In this document: positions 22,054 through 32,631 of the stretch, in pieces | How positions within the stretch are numbered: position 1 is the stretch's first letter | Layout: each line of letters starts with the position of its first letter | Source: Fragilaria radians | Lineage: Eukaryota; Bacillariophyta; Fragilariophyceae; Fragilariales; Fragilariaceae | DNA length: 64,000 nucleotides | Direction: 5' to 3' | Assembly: GCA_900642245.1 (NCBI GenBank) | Contig: CAAAJI010000006.1 | Location: 172,915-236,914, forward strand | Program-made: the position numbers and the translations under genes | The notes under the pieces: model-generated | Databases searched by the model: none | The model's input: the letters and a program-made list of their open reading frames with translations, nothing else | What the model was told of the DNA's origin: nothing

Positions 22054-22957
22054 TGTTGGAGAACGGGAGAGGTGATGAAATGTTTTGAGTTTTGCACACA
22101 GACACTTTTTTCTCACCACGAACCCTATTTGGGATTAATTTTGTTTAAAACCATCGATCAACAAAAAAATTGAATTAAAAGATTTAACTAAACAATCAAC
22201 AAAAGTTTGAATCAAAAGATTGAAACAAACGATTAAACTAAACAATACCGTTTTCATGCTTTATTAGGCAAAAAATCCTCAAGATCCTGCCATAATGCTT
22301 TAATGTTAAAGTCATGACCATTTATCAGCCTATATAATCATATTGGCCAAGCGATGCATTCGTTGACGAGTATTTGAGATGTTCATAACCCTATCTATTC
22401 CACGAGGGATCATCCAAGAAGTAATTTGACAAAAATATCTTTGATTCCGACCACCATGTCAAAACATGCGGATGAATCAACTATACCTACCCCAAAAAGG
22501 CTCTATTTGCCAAAAAGGCAAAAACAGAGCCAGAAACGACGTTCAGAATCATTCAACAGCATTTTTAGTAATCCCAGTCACATCCTGCACATGATACTTC
22601 AAAATTTTATTGCATCAGTTTCAGATAGAGACATAAAATTTCTCAACAATCGAAGAGAAATGCAAAAAGAAAGTGACTGCCAGCTCTAACAGGTGACATG
22701 GATCACAGGAGCAGACGTTAAACTGTGACACAATCAAGACAAAAGAACGTCATTCAATGTAAACGTTCATAGCTATAGAGGAATCCCCAATGAAAAAAGT
22801 TCAAGAAAAATAAGAATGTGATGGATTTTCTCAAGACGCACAAGATCCAGTTGACAGTGCTCTCTTGGAAAGAAGACAAATTACATCCCAGTGTGATTGC
22901 ATTTTTACAAATAATTTCCACAGAATTCTCTCTCTAGAACTTGCCAACAAAGGTGTA
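22054..22957. other. AT-rich spacer upstream of the copia insertion
   Basis: Between about 22140 and 22260 there are degenerate short repeats built on 'aaaagattgaa' and 'aaacaatcaac'. A plus frame at 22455-22687 starts with a Lys/Arg-rich peptide (TPKRLYLPKRQKQSQKRRSE) but has no family match. The spacer ends in GGTGTA, the 5' copy of the copia target duplication. Confidence 0.5.
22952..22957. repeat. Target-site duplication, left copy (GGTGTA)
   Basis: GGTGTA directly precedes the 5' LTR, and the same six bases follow the 3' LTR at 27702-27707. This is what staggered integration of an LTR element leaves. Confidence 0.85.
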
Positions 22958-23171
22958 TATTGGAATATCCCTTACGTTCATTCAAGATTAGTTTTTATTT
23001 GTTTAGGTTAATCATTAAGGATACATGGAAATTCACAAAGAACGTGAATCATCAAATATGTGAGTCAGCGATAAGAAAAGAGTAATTTAATAATTACAAC
23101 TTTTAGTGCATCTCGTTTGTGCTATCAACTCTCTTCATCTCTTTTTCATCTGAATAGAAGACTTGCTAACA
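22958..23171 (+). repeat. 5' LTR of the copia element
   Basis: The 214-bp repeat starts TATTGGAATATCC and ends TTGCTAACA. It matches the 3' LTR except at two sites (ATACATGG versus ATACACGG, and ATTTAATAA versus ATTTAGTAA), both transitions. It should hold the promoter and polyadenylation signals. The start is TA rather than the usual TG. Confidence 0.93.
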
Positions 23172-23286
23172 TGTTTAAACGTGGGTACCTAATTGTCATT
23201 TCTATTCAGTGTTATATTTGACTATTCATTTGGGAATATTTATCATTGCCCTTTTCATTCATTCGTCATTCACGTTCTGAGTCAAA

Positions 23287-23909
23287 ATGACAGATTTAAG
23301 CACTATTGGAGTGATTCCTTTCTGCGGAAAGTCTGATGAGTGGCCTATTTGGAGTGAGAAGTTCTTGGCAAAGGCCAAGAGATATGGTTTTAAGGATGTT
23401 TTGATCGGAAAGTTGTCTATTCCCAAGGCAGATGAAGAGTTTGATGAGGATTCAGTCACGGGTAAGAAGATGAAAAATGCCATCAAAGTGAACAAACTTG
23501 CATATACAGAACTGTTGCTTTCAATTGATGTCAAGACCAGTTTTGGAAAGGTTGCGTTCAACATTGTAAGGGGATGTAAGAGCAAGGATTATCCTGATGG
23601 TAAGGCAACAACAGCTTGGGAAAAGCTTAAAAATAAGTATGAACCTACTTCTGCTCCCTCTATGGTTAAGTTAGATAAACAGTTCAGAGACTCTTCATTG
23701 AAGAAAGGCCAGATGTTTGGATTACTCAGCTGGAAGATATTAGCGTAAGACTTGAGGAAATGGGTTTGGAAATCTCGGAATAGCAGTTCTTGATCCATGT
23801 GTTGAATAACCTACCTTCTGATTATGATTTACAGGTTGCCTTATTGGAAAGGAGGATTGGAGATGAGAAAGATCCATGAACTATCAGTGAAGTAAGATCA
23901 GAGTTAAGT
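23287..23909 (+). pseudogene. copia gag, disrupted
   Basis: The frame starts MTDLSTIGVIPFCGKSDEWP and continues with W-S-E-K-F-L-A-K-A, the copia Gag (UBN2-like) pattern W-x-x-F-x-x-x. It later has TTAWEKLKNKYEPTSAPSMV, the second conserved Gag block. Near 23710 the reading frame shifts by one base, so the annotated frame ends at 23748. The other frame carries on with Gag-like sequence (W-I-T-Q-L-E-D-I) but contains TAG at 23781-23783 and TGA at 23877-23879 before reaching the zinc knuckles. Gag normally forms the virus-like particle. This copy could not make it without outside help. Confidence 0.85.
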
Positions 23910-26900
23910 TTGCGGTTTGAAAGACTGAACAATCATTCAAATAATGAAAGTGGCGAAGCATCAGATGAAATGGCGCTTTATAGCGGACAATTCAAAGGAA
24001 AGTGCAGAAATTGTGGTAAAATTGGACATAAATCGTTCCAATGTAAAAATCGAGGAAATCAAAATGGCGGTAGTAACGGTGGAAATGCGAGTGGAAGTAT
24101 TTATTGCACTTATTGTCGCAAACCGGGACATGTGAAACAAAACTGCCTCAAACTCAAAAGGAAGGACTCACGACTAAACAATACAAACAACAATTCCTCT
24201 GGTAACGGTAATAACAGTAATCGCGATCGTGAAAATTTTGAATCACAAGATATGGTATTTGCAGCAACATCCGATGCTGAGAAGTTTGATGATGATATTT
24301 GGATATGTGACAGTGGTGCGAGCTCTCATTATTGTGTTTCAGATAGAGGTATGTTTGATGTTAGAGATATTGATGAAAAGATTAGAGTCGGAAATGGTAA
24401 TCTCTTAGTTGCAACTAAGATTGGAAACCTAAAGTTAGATGTCACTCAGATTAACGGAACAAAATTCACAATCACTCTTCAAGGTGTTAAATTTGTCCCT
24501 GACCTTTGGGTTAATTTATTCAGTATTAATCAAGCATTGAAGAAAGGCTACAGGATCAGCAACAATGATATAATTATCTCATTGAGTAAGGGGTTGAGTA
24601 AAATCACGTTTGACAGATTCTTCAAGGCAAAAGATGGAACAGTTTCAGGAATATTGATGAGACCCTGTGATAATCCCGTTGCTTACACTGTTGTGAATGG
24701 TGTTACCAAGAAGGGAATTGAGGTCAATGACTTCCATAAAATGTTAGGGCATTGCGGTTCACATAAGTTGGAAAGTACAGCTAGGATTCATGGTTTCAAA
24801 CTGTTTGGTGAACTTAAGACATGCGAACAATGTGCGATCGCAAAGGCCAGACAGAAGAACATTAATAAAGAATGGAAAGGAAGTAGTCAAATTCCTGGTG
24901 AAAGGTTTTACGTTGACATAAGCTCTATTAAAAACGCTAGCTATGGTGGATCTAAATTCTGGGCCCTTGTTGTTGATGATTGTACTGATTACTGCTGGAG
25001 TATTTTCTTGAAGTTGAAGGGTGAGTTGAAAGATAAGATGAGGATTCTTTTAACTGATTTAAAAATTGCGGGAATTGAAGTTAAATACATTCGATGCGAC
25101 GATTCCGGGGAAAACAAGGCCTTTTACAACTATTGTCGCCTAAATGGTGAATCAATTAAATTTGAGTTCTCTGGACCAAGAACTCCACAAAGAAATGGTA
25201 AGGTTAAGAGGAAATTCCAGACTCGCTACGGTCAAATCCGCGCAATGCTGAATGATGCAGGGCTAGAAGAAGAAATCAGATCTGGAGTATGGTCAGAATG
25301 TGCAAATACTGTGACCTTCTTATCTAATATGACGTCCCTTAAAGGACAAGATAAGTGTCCCTATCAGCTACTATTTGGAAGCACACCAAAGTTGCCTCCC
25401 AATTTAAAATCATTTGGAGAAATGGGAGTGGTTACAACTAAATCGGATATTCAAGGAAAGTTAACAAATCGTGGAACCACGTGTGTGTTTGTGGGATATT
25501 CAGTTAATCATTCCAACGACGTTTATCGAATTCTTAACCTTGATTCTAAGAGAATTATCCATTCTAGAGATATCATTTGGTTGGAAAGAAACTTCAAAAC
25601 ATGGTCAAAGTTGAAGATATCTACTGAAAAACTTGATGATGATGATGATGATTTCATAGTAAACCCTACAGAGAATTCAGTAGTCAATTCAGACATTTCA
25701 TCTAATCAACAACCCGCATTAAATGAAAGGACTAAAGAAAAGGTATATCGCCAGTTGAAGCGATTAGAGAGCAGTTATAACCCAGAGGCTTCAACTTTAA
25801 TCAAAAGTATTGAACAAGGAAGGGAGATTCTTTTGGATCAAGCCAGCATTGCCTTGTTCATCATTTCTCCCTCTGAATTAGAACCTACAACTTTTGATGA
25901 CGCGTGGAATCACCCCAATTCAAAGGACCGTGAGTTATGGAGAGCTGCAATTAACAAAGAATTAGGTGATATGGATAGTAAGAAAGTTTGGGAAATCATC
26001 AATAAAGAAGATGTCCCCGAAGGAAGGAGAACTATTAAGTGCAAGTGGATTTTTAAAATTAAAAGGAATGGCATATTTCGAGCTAGATTGGTAGCCTGCG
26101 GATATAGCCAAATTCCAGGGATTGATTTCAATGAAAGTTTTGCCCCTGTTATTAATGATGTAAGTTTTTGTATTATACTTATTACAAAGATCATGTGGGG
26201 ACTTCAAGCATCAATAATTGATGTTGAGACGGCTTTCTTGCACGGCAAACTAAGTGAAGAAATTTAGATGAACGCCCCAGATGGTATGAATGTCAAAGAC
26301 AACAAGTGCTTGCAACTGAAGAAAACTATCTACGGACTAGTTCAGAGTGCTAGAGAATTTTATAAAAGGTTAATTTGTGAACTAAAGGACCTTGGATTCA
26401 CCGAAAATAAATCAGACCCATGTTTATTGAGCAAAGGAAATCAATCAAACATCATGATTATCGGAATTTATGTCGATGATTGTCTTGTTGTAGGTAAGGA
26501 GCAAGACATCAATAAGTTAATTGTTGACTTGGAAATGAAAGGTTTTTCGTTAAGGATTGAAAGAAATTTGAAGGATTATTTAAGCTGTCAGGTAATTGAA
26601 GACATCAATAAGCGTGAAATTTTAATCCTTCAACCTCATTTAATCAACAAATTAATCGAGAAGGTTGGCAATGAGGTCTCTGATAAGAGAATCTATGGTA
26701 CTCCAGGAACTCCAAGATTCAAGATAACTCGTCCAGATCAAGGTAGCAACACTATTCCCGAAAGTTTGCAGAAACATTATCGTTCGGGAGTTGGCATGCT
26801 TCTATATTTAATCAAATACCCAAGACCTGATATAAGCAATGCCGTGAGAGAGCTGTCTAAGTGCATGGATACAGCAACTTATGGGACTTACCAGGAGATG

Positions 26901-27467
26901 CTTCGCGTTGTCAAATTTGTTTTGGACAAAAAAAATTATTGCTTAAAAATTCAACCGAATTTTGACAATATAAACTCCTGGAAATTGAAAGTATTCTCGG
27001 ACAGTGATTGGGCTGGAGATCCGGAAACGAGGATTAGTGTGACAGGTGTCATTGTTTATCTTCAAAACGTACCTGTTTGTTGGCGTTCAAAGGCGCAAAG
27101 AGGAGTAACGCTATCCAGTAGCAAAGCTGAATATGTTGCCATGTCTGAGGCGGTCAAAGAGATCAGATTCGTCTACTTCATTCTTAAGGACATTGGCATA
27201 GAAGTAGAACTTCCAATTGTGGTGAAAACTGATAACGTTGGCGCCTTATTTATGAGTCAAGATTCCTCGACCGGCGTACGTAGCAGGCACGTTGATACTA
27301 GGTATCACTTTATTCGAGAGAATGTGGAAGACGGAATCGTAAGAGTTGAGTTTGTGAAATCCAATGATAATGATTCTGGTATTTTCACGAAGAATGTGAA
27401 TCAAGAAATGTATGAGAAACATGCCATGCAATTTCTTGGGAGTGTTGAAGATTTTAGGAGTGAATGA
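23910..27467 (+). pseudogene. copia pol: protease, integrase, reverse transcriptase and RNase H, with one stop
   Basis: One frame runs from the gag end to 27467 except for a TAG at 26265-26267. It holds two zinc knuckles (CRNCGKIGHKSFQC and CTYCRKPGHVKQNC), protease D-S-G-A-S (about 24311), the integrase HHCC zinc domain (H-K-M-L-G-H ... C-E-Q-C), and an integrase core with Asp at Y-V-D-I-S and D-D-S-G-E-N. It also holds RT with FRARLVACGYSQIPG and Y-V-D-D (about 26470), and RNase H ending at K-A-E-Y and T-D-N. The third integrase catalytic residue is Lys, not Glu (codon 25206-25208 in N-G-K-V-K-R-K). The stop replaces the Tyr expected in the E-E-I-Y-M motif of RT. Both make the product inactive. 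Confidence 0.92.
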
Positions 27468-27480
27468 ACATTTTGGTCTA

Positions 27481-27487
27481 GGGAGGG
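27481..27487 (+). other. Polypurine tract (GGGAGGG)
   Basis: Seven purines abut the 3' LTR start at 27488. This is the position of the RNA primer for plus-strand synthesis, and it independently supports TATTGG as the LTR boundary. Confidence 0.8.
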
Positions 27488-27701
27488 TATTGGAATATCC
27501 CTTACGTTCATTCAAGATTAGTTTTTATTTGTTTAGGTTAATCATTAAGGATACACGGAAATTCACAAAGAACGTGAATCATCAAATATGTGAGTCAGCG
27601 ATAAGAAAAGAGTAATTTAGTAATTACAACTTTTAGTGCATCTCGTTTGTGCTATCAACTCTCTTCATCTCTTTTTCATCTGAATAGAAGACTTGCTAAC
27701 A
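27488..27701 (+). repeat. 3' LTR of the copia element
   Basis: Same 214-bp length as the 5' LTR, with two transitions. It is followed by GGTGTA at 27702-27707, the right target-site copy. Confidence 0.93.
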
Positions 27702-27707
27702 GGTGTA
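27702..27707. repeat. Target-site duplication, right copy (GGTGTA)
   Basis: Identical to 22952-22957. Confidence 0.85.
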
Positions 27708-27978
27708 AGCAGCATGCCTTGTAGATAGCAAAGAAATAAAAGTACAATGAATAGCAATGACTATTCAGAACAAGTAACAGAATTTATCAAAGACAACTCC
27801 AGATTCGCATGGCCAGCAAAGAGGTTTTCAATAAAGCCTTGAAGTATATTCGAGACCAAAACAAAAGCATGTGCGTGATTACAATAAATTATGTATAAAA
27901 AGGTGAATTTTCAAGTTGTAAGACAGGTCAAGCATACTATCGACGGGTGATGCTCATCAAGATGTCTGTAATTCATCC

Positions 27979-28047
27979 GATTGTTATCAGTAATATCAAT
28001 AGATTGTTATCAGTAATATCAATAGATTGTTATCAGTAATATCAATA
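27979..28047. repeat. Tandem array, three exact 23-bp units
   Basis: The unit gattgttatcagtaatatc plus aata occurs three times without a mismatch (27979-28001, 28002-28024, 28025-28047). It is a minisatellite in otherwise unremarkable AT-rich DNA. Confidence 0.92.
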
Positions 28048-28099
28048 CATGTTTCAACACATTTAAGTGAATGCAGTCAACTCAAGTGATTCTCACAAG

Positions 28100-31010
28100 A
28101 ATTTTTGAACTGGTGATAGTGGAGCATCTTTAAGGCAGAAAAGGTGTGAAAATAAGGTGTCAAGTGCAGAAAAGCATAGAAATGAAGTGAAGTGATACAT
28201 GAGATTTAAAAGGTTATTTCTGACCTCTGGATCGACTTGTTTACCATCAATACGGCACTGAACAATGGATTTCGGATCGGAAATGAAGGCGTTGCTGAGA
28301 TCAAGTTTTGATGAAAAGTGTAACAACGCTCGCATTCGACCACAAAGCGCAGGTTGTTTCTCGGATCAACATGGTGCATATCTTCCATCAAGTTGCAGCT
28401 GCACTTACAGGATCAAAAATGGAAAAAATGACTCCTTTCATTGTTTTTATTAGGTTTCACATGGTTTTGGATCACATCAGGTCATCGCGTTTGGAAAATT
28501 GGAAGTGTGTGAAGTGAGTGCCACCATTTAAGCAACGCAGAATTAGAGGTGTGAAAAGGATCTGGTAATGTTCCCGGAGAGAAACAATATATTGCCATTA
28601 GACTGATCAAAGGTGAAAGCGTTAGAGGGCCAAGTTTTGGGCTCTCATTGTAGATGACTAGAATTTTTCTTTTGGAGTTTGATCATGAAGAGTAGGGACC
28701 ACTAATTACATTGGTTTAAGGGATGAAAGATCAAGGAAGTACAATCAAGTCCTTAAGGCTAGATGGTTGAAAAAATAAGCGAGGAAACCACTTTTGACAT
28801 CAAGTTTGAGTTCAGTGATATAGAAGGAGATATACGATAAGGAATATGGGTTGAAAGTGCTACACCAATATGACTGCCAATCTTGACCTAAAAAATAATT
28901 TAATGTTTCAAAAGAAAATTCAGAAACGTAACAGTCTCAGATGCTTTTGAGAACTGGCGCTATTTGTAAATGATATTAACAGTTTGGTTTTGCCAAAGCT
29001 GATTGTTTTTGACTACTCAGAAGAAACAGAAATGATCCATCCCTTTTGGTTGCTACAAAGCAAGAGATCACTGGATCATCAGCTGATATGGAATTCACTT
29101 TGAGTCAGAAAGTATGAATGCTTTGGACGATGTTTGAATTGAAGATTGTGGGCCTTCGTTCCACTTCTGCAGCAGTGATTCGGATTTTATGATAAAACGG
29201 TGATTTCAGAGAACATATCTGCTGGAAATGGAAACATCATTTAAGAGGTCTCCCAAGATGGGAAAGTGAAATGAAAAATGGTTCCTTTTTTCATATCATG
29301 CTTCAAGAAGAAGTAAAAAATCTTCCTGAACTTTGAGTAACCTCTGCAGCATTAACGAAGCAATCAAGAACGGGTTTCAAAAAGAATGCTAATGGTCTTT
29401 ATCCGTTTTTTAACTCCTTCTTCTGAGTATTGATACCACAGCAAGTCTGGTGGACAAGTCTGAGAAACAGTTAGGAATCAAGCTCCACTATGCTTTGAGA
29501 CATTGTGGAGAAGGCATTCTCAAGACATTAGCAAGGGTTCACAACTAGATGCTACTTTGCAACTTGAAGTGCGTCAAGATTATGGACATAGAAATGCAAA
29601 CCATGGAAATATATGTATTTTATTGGTCACATAGAAGTAAGACACCAAAAGAGACTCTGCAATGACATCAGCTCAATCAAAAGAGAAATCATTGAATGAG
29701 TAGGCGTGGTTATAGATTAGTTGAGGCTGTCCATGACTCTTGTGGGAGTTTCTTAATTCAACAGAAGAGCTCCTTGAAGGAAATGGCTGCTGGTCTACCC
29801 ATGGATTGCAAATCTCAAAGGATTGTTGTTACAGTTTTAAGACGAGATGATGTGGGCGAGAACAAGGCTTTAGTAGACCTTAGCAGAGATAAAGGACTAG
29901 GAATCAACCTTGAGTATACAGTTCCAAGAATCTCGTAGAGAATGGGGAGTTCAGATACATTATGTTTGAATCCGAGCGATGCTAAATGGTGCCGGGCTAG
30001 GAGATGAAATTAGACATGAAATTTGGGGCTGAGTGCGCATCAATAGTGACATTCCATTGAAATATGGAATGGAAGCAGACCAGGATGAATACCTGACTTT
30101 GAAGAGGACTATCTCTTGATGTTTACATTGGGCTAGACCGTTTAATGTGAAGTTGACTAAAGAACTCTAACCGTGTGGCTTAACGCGAAGCCAAGTTGAT
30201 CCCTGCTTACAAATCAAGCACACATGCAGCAGGATTTGTGTCTGGCTATCTATGTGAATGATTGCCTAACCATAGGAACCAATGAAACCATTAATGATGT
30301 CATTTTGACTATAAGAGGACTCGTGTTTGGTTTACAGGTTGACAATGAGTTGACGGAAAATATAAGAAGCAAGATTGTGAGGAAGAACTTGGAAGATACT
30401 ACCCCGTTGGATACACCACTTGAGAGAGAGATCCAGTAAAGAAGTCTAAGGAATTAAAGAATTTAGCATTGCGAGTCCAACCATTGGGATCAGAGGAAGT
30501 GACAAAATCATGTAATCCAGGAACATATTTGGTGTAGTTATGCTCCTAAGTTTAATCAAACACTCTTGTCAAAGTGTATGTACAGCGCTACTATGGCTGT
30601 ATACAAAAAATGAGGGAGAAAATGGGATACGGAGTCACGTTTTTGAATATTGAGCCAATGGCTGATGAAAGGGATTAGAATCTCAAGGAAATCAAATTCA
30701 TTGACAATTTATTGTAGACTCTTGAGATCTTTATGACACTTCCAATTGTGGTCTGTCTTGGCAACATTGAAGCTATATTTATTGCCGAAACTGCATATTC
30801 CGGTGTTTTACTAAGCATATTGATCCAAGATTCTGCTTTATTCATGAGCATGTTAAAGATGGGTTTCATAAGATTATCTTTGTCAAGAAAGAGGAGAGTG
30901 ATGCTCAAATCCTGAATAACAGAGAGACTTATGAAAAGCATATGTTGAAGGACAATACAATGACAATTGACTACTGAATAATGCAGCATAGGAAGGGTAT
31001 TAGAAGGTAT
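28100..31010 (+). pseudogene. Second decayed Ty1/copia remnant
   Basis: Plus-strand fragments follow copia pol order. At about 29842-29935 there is D-D-V-G-E-N-K-A-L with V-P-R-I-S before a stop (integrase core). Around 29975 there is a 'M-L-N-G-A-G' type helix. At 30090-30150 a broken L-K-R-T-I-S segment matches the L-K-K-T-I-Y-G-L step of RT. At 30239 IYVNDCLTIGTNE replaces the YVDD palm motif. Near 30990 GAAGGGTATTAGAAGG resembles a polypurine tract with a decayed LTR start. Many stops and shifts intervene. It is as old as the remnant beside kinase copy 1 and also lies just downstream of a kinase gene. Confidence 0.7.
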
Positions 31011-31153
31011 CACATATTTTTTATACAGATTAAAAGTAATCCTTTCCAACAGAAGAAGATCAAACAGTGCCTATTCCTACTTTACCCTGTCCTACATGGA
31101 TCACCCCTCAAAGAGGCATCATTGCCTTGTAAAATTTACAACATTACATCTAA

Positions 31154-32631
31154 TTAAGCAATATCAAAAAAGTCAATATCTAGATTCTCTTTGGAGCTAT
31201 GCCATGAGGCATTTGCAATGTGCTCCATCCGAGATAGTACGTTTTGCTCCGTGTCATATATTTCAAGGTCACCATGCAGCAGTTTGCATATCATTTTCAT
31301 AGCTGGCCTTTCTTCAGGATTTGCCGACCAAGAGGATTTTAGTGCTTCCTTTATCATCATTGGCCACCATGACTTGATACTTGGTCGTTTCTGTCCTTGA
31401 ACAACTTTTCGAACGTAATCTTTTTTTGTTGCTAAATTATATGGCTGCTTCAAGGACACAATTTCATACAGTAAGATAGCAAAGGAAAATACGTCACATT
31501 TCTCGTTGTATGGTCTTCCAAGGGTCACTTCTGGCGCAATGTATGGGACTGAGCCAACCTTTGCAGTTAAATTGTACCATTCGGAATCACTCAGTCTATC
31601 CTCACGTAAACTCTTGGCCAATCCAAAGTCAAAGAGCTTGATGTTGCCTCGAATATCAAAACCTAGGTTCTGCCTTTTGATGTCTCTGTTTAAATGATAT
31701 GCTGTCAGTATCTCCTAGTTTGAAACGGTAGATATCGAGTATTGCACGTACCTATGAATCACTCGTTTACTATGCATATACCTGAGTGCAGTCGCTATGT
31801 CATGTGCAATATACAAACGTTGCTTCATAAAATCATTGGTAAAGCTTCGACACTTTTGGTCTCCAACGGCTTTTTGAAACAGATGCTTAACACTAAATCT
31901 CTTGCGTCTTTGCATTTTATCCCATTCAACGATCTTGTCATGCAAAGTTCCGTAGAGTTTGTCCATCAAAAAGAAAAAGTTAGGATGAAAAGGATCTTTA
32001 GTTTTCATGACTCCTCTTACTTTAACCACGTGAGGGTGGGACAAGACTTTCAAATAGCTCACTTCAATTGCAAGATCAATTCTCGCTCTTAATCTCTGGT
32101 CTTCGGACATATCTTCGACCATCAATAATTTCACAGCGAAACGTGCATCTCCATTTCTGATACACATATCAGAAGCAAGCTCTCGGGACGATACAGAGCT
32201 TAGAGATCGTTTACTTTGTATCGCAAAGGATAATCGGGGGACTGAAAGATCATTCTGAGACTTGTTTTTGAAATGGGAAAGGTCAATAGGTATGGCAGTT
32301 TGAGAACCTAATCCTGAAGCCTCAGTTATTTGAATACTTTTTACTTCCCGCACGATGCCAAAAGTTCCTGATCCAAGGATACCTCCAAGTTTGATTTCTG
32401 ACAAAGGGAATGAATAAAAGTTGTATGTAATTTAGGCAATGAAATATAGTTTATATGTGTTTCTGATGTTTACGACTTACCGCTTCGTAAGAAAGTAGGA
32501 AGCTCATCTCTACCACAAGAGACTTTTTTGAATATGGGAGAAGTTAACTCGTCATTGAGTATTTGCATACCTTCATCTTGCACACTTCTTTCGTCCAGGA
32601 AATGATAATCATTTCCTTCCTTCGCCATCAT
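31154..32631 (-). CDS. TKL-like protein kinase, copy 2
   Basis: The exons are 32631-32481, 32397-31752 and 31685-31154 (442 aa), with introns at 32398-32480 and 31686-31751 in exactly the positions and phases of kinase copy 1. Splicing again creates HRDIKRQN. The glycine loop GSGTFG, the F-A-V-K lysine, DFGLAK and IAPE are intact. The last exon differs from copy 1 at about 15 of 155 residues, whereas the N-terminal 50 residues and the Ser-rich insert after the glycine loop are much less alike. The first exon starts ATG ATG; either may be used. Both copies look functional. The gene lies among copia fragments, suggesting the pair arose by segmental duplication. Confidence 0.86.

Larger units (their letters stand above)
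22958..27701 (+). mobile_element. Ty1/copia LTR retrotransposon, structurally complete but mutated
   Basis: The element is 4744 bp: 214-bp LTRs at 22958-23171 and 27488-27701, gag-pol between them, a purine tract GGGAGGG just before the 3' LTR, and GGTGTA flanking both sides. Domain order is gag, two CCHC knuckles, protease, integrase, reverse transcriptase, RNase H; integrase before RT defines copia (Pseudoviridae). LTRs differ at two positions only, indicating recent insertion. No canonical initiator-Met primer site is visible after the 5' LTR. It lies intergenically between SR140 and kinase copy 2. Coding lesions (frameshift and two stops in gag, one stop in RT, a changed integrase catalytic residue) make this copy non-autonomous. 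Confidence 0.95.

Noticed and set aside
27979..28047. Possible CRISPR-like array
   Set aside because: The 23-bp units abut directly without spacers and the genome is eukaryotic.
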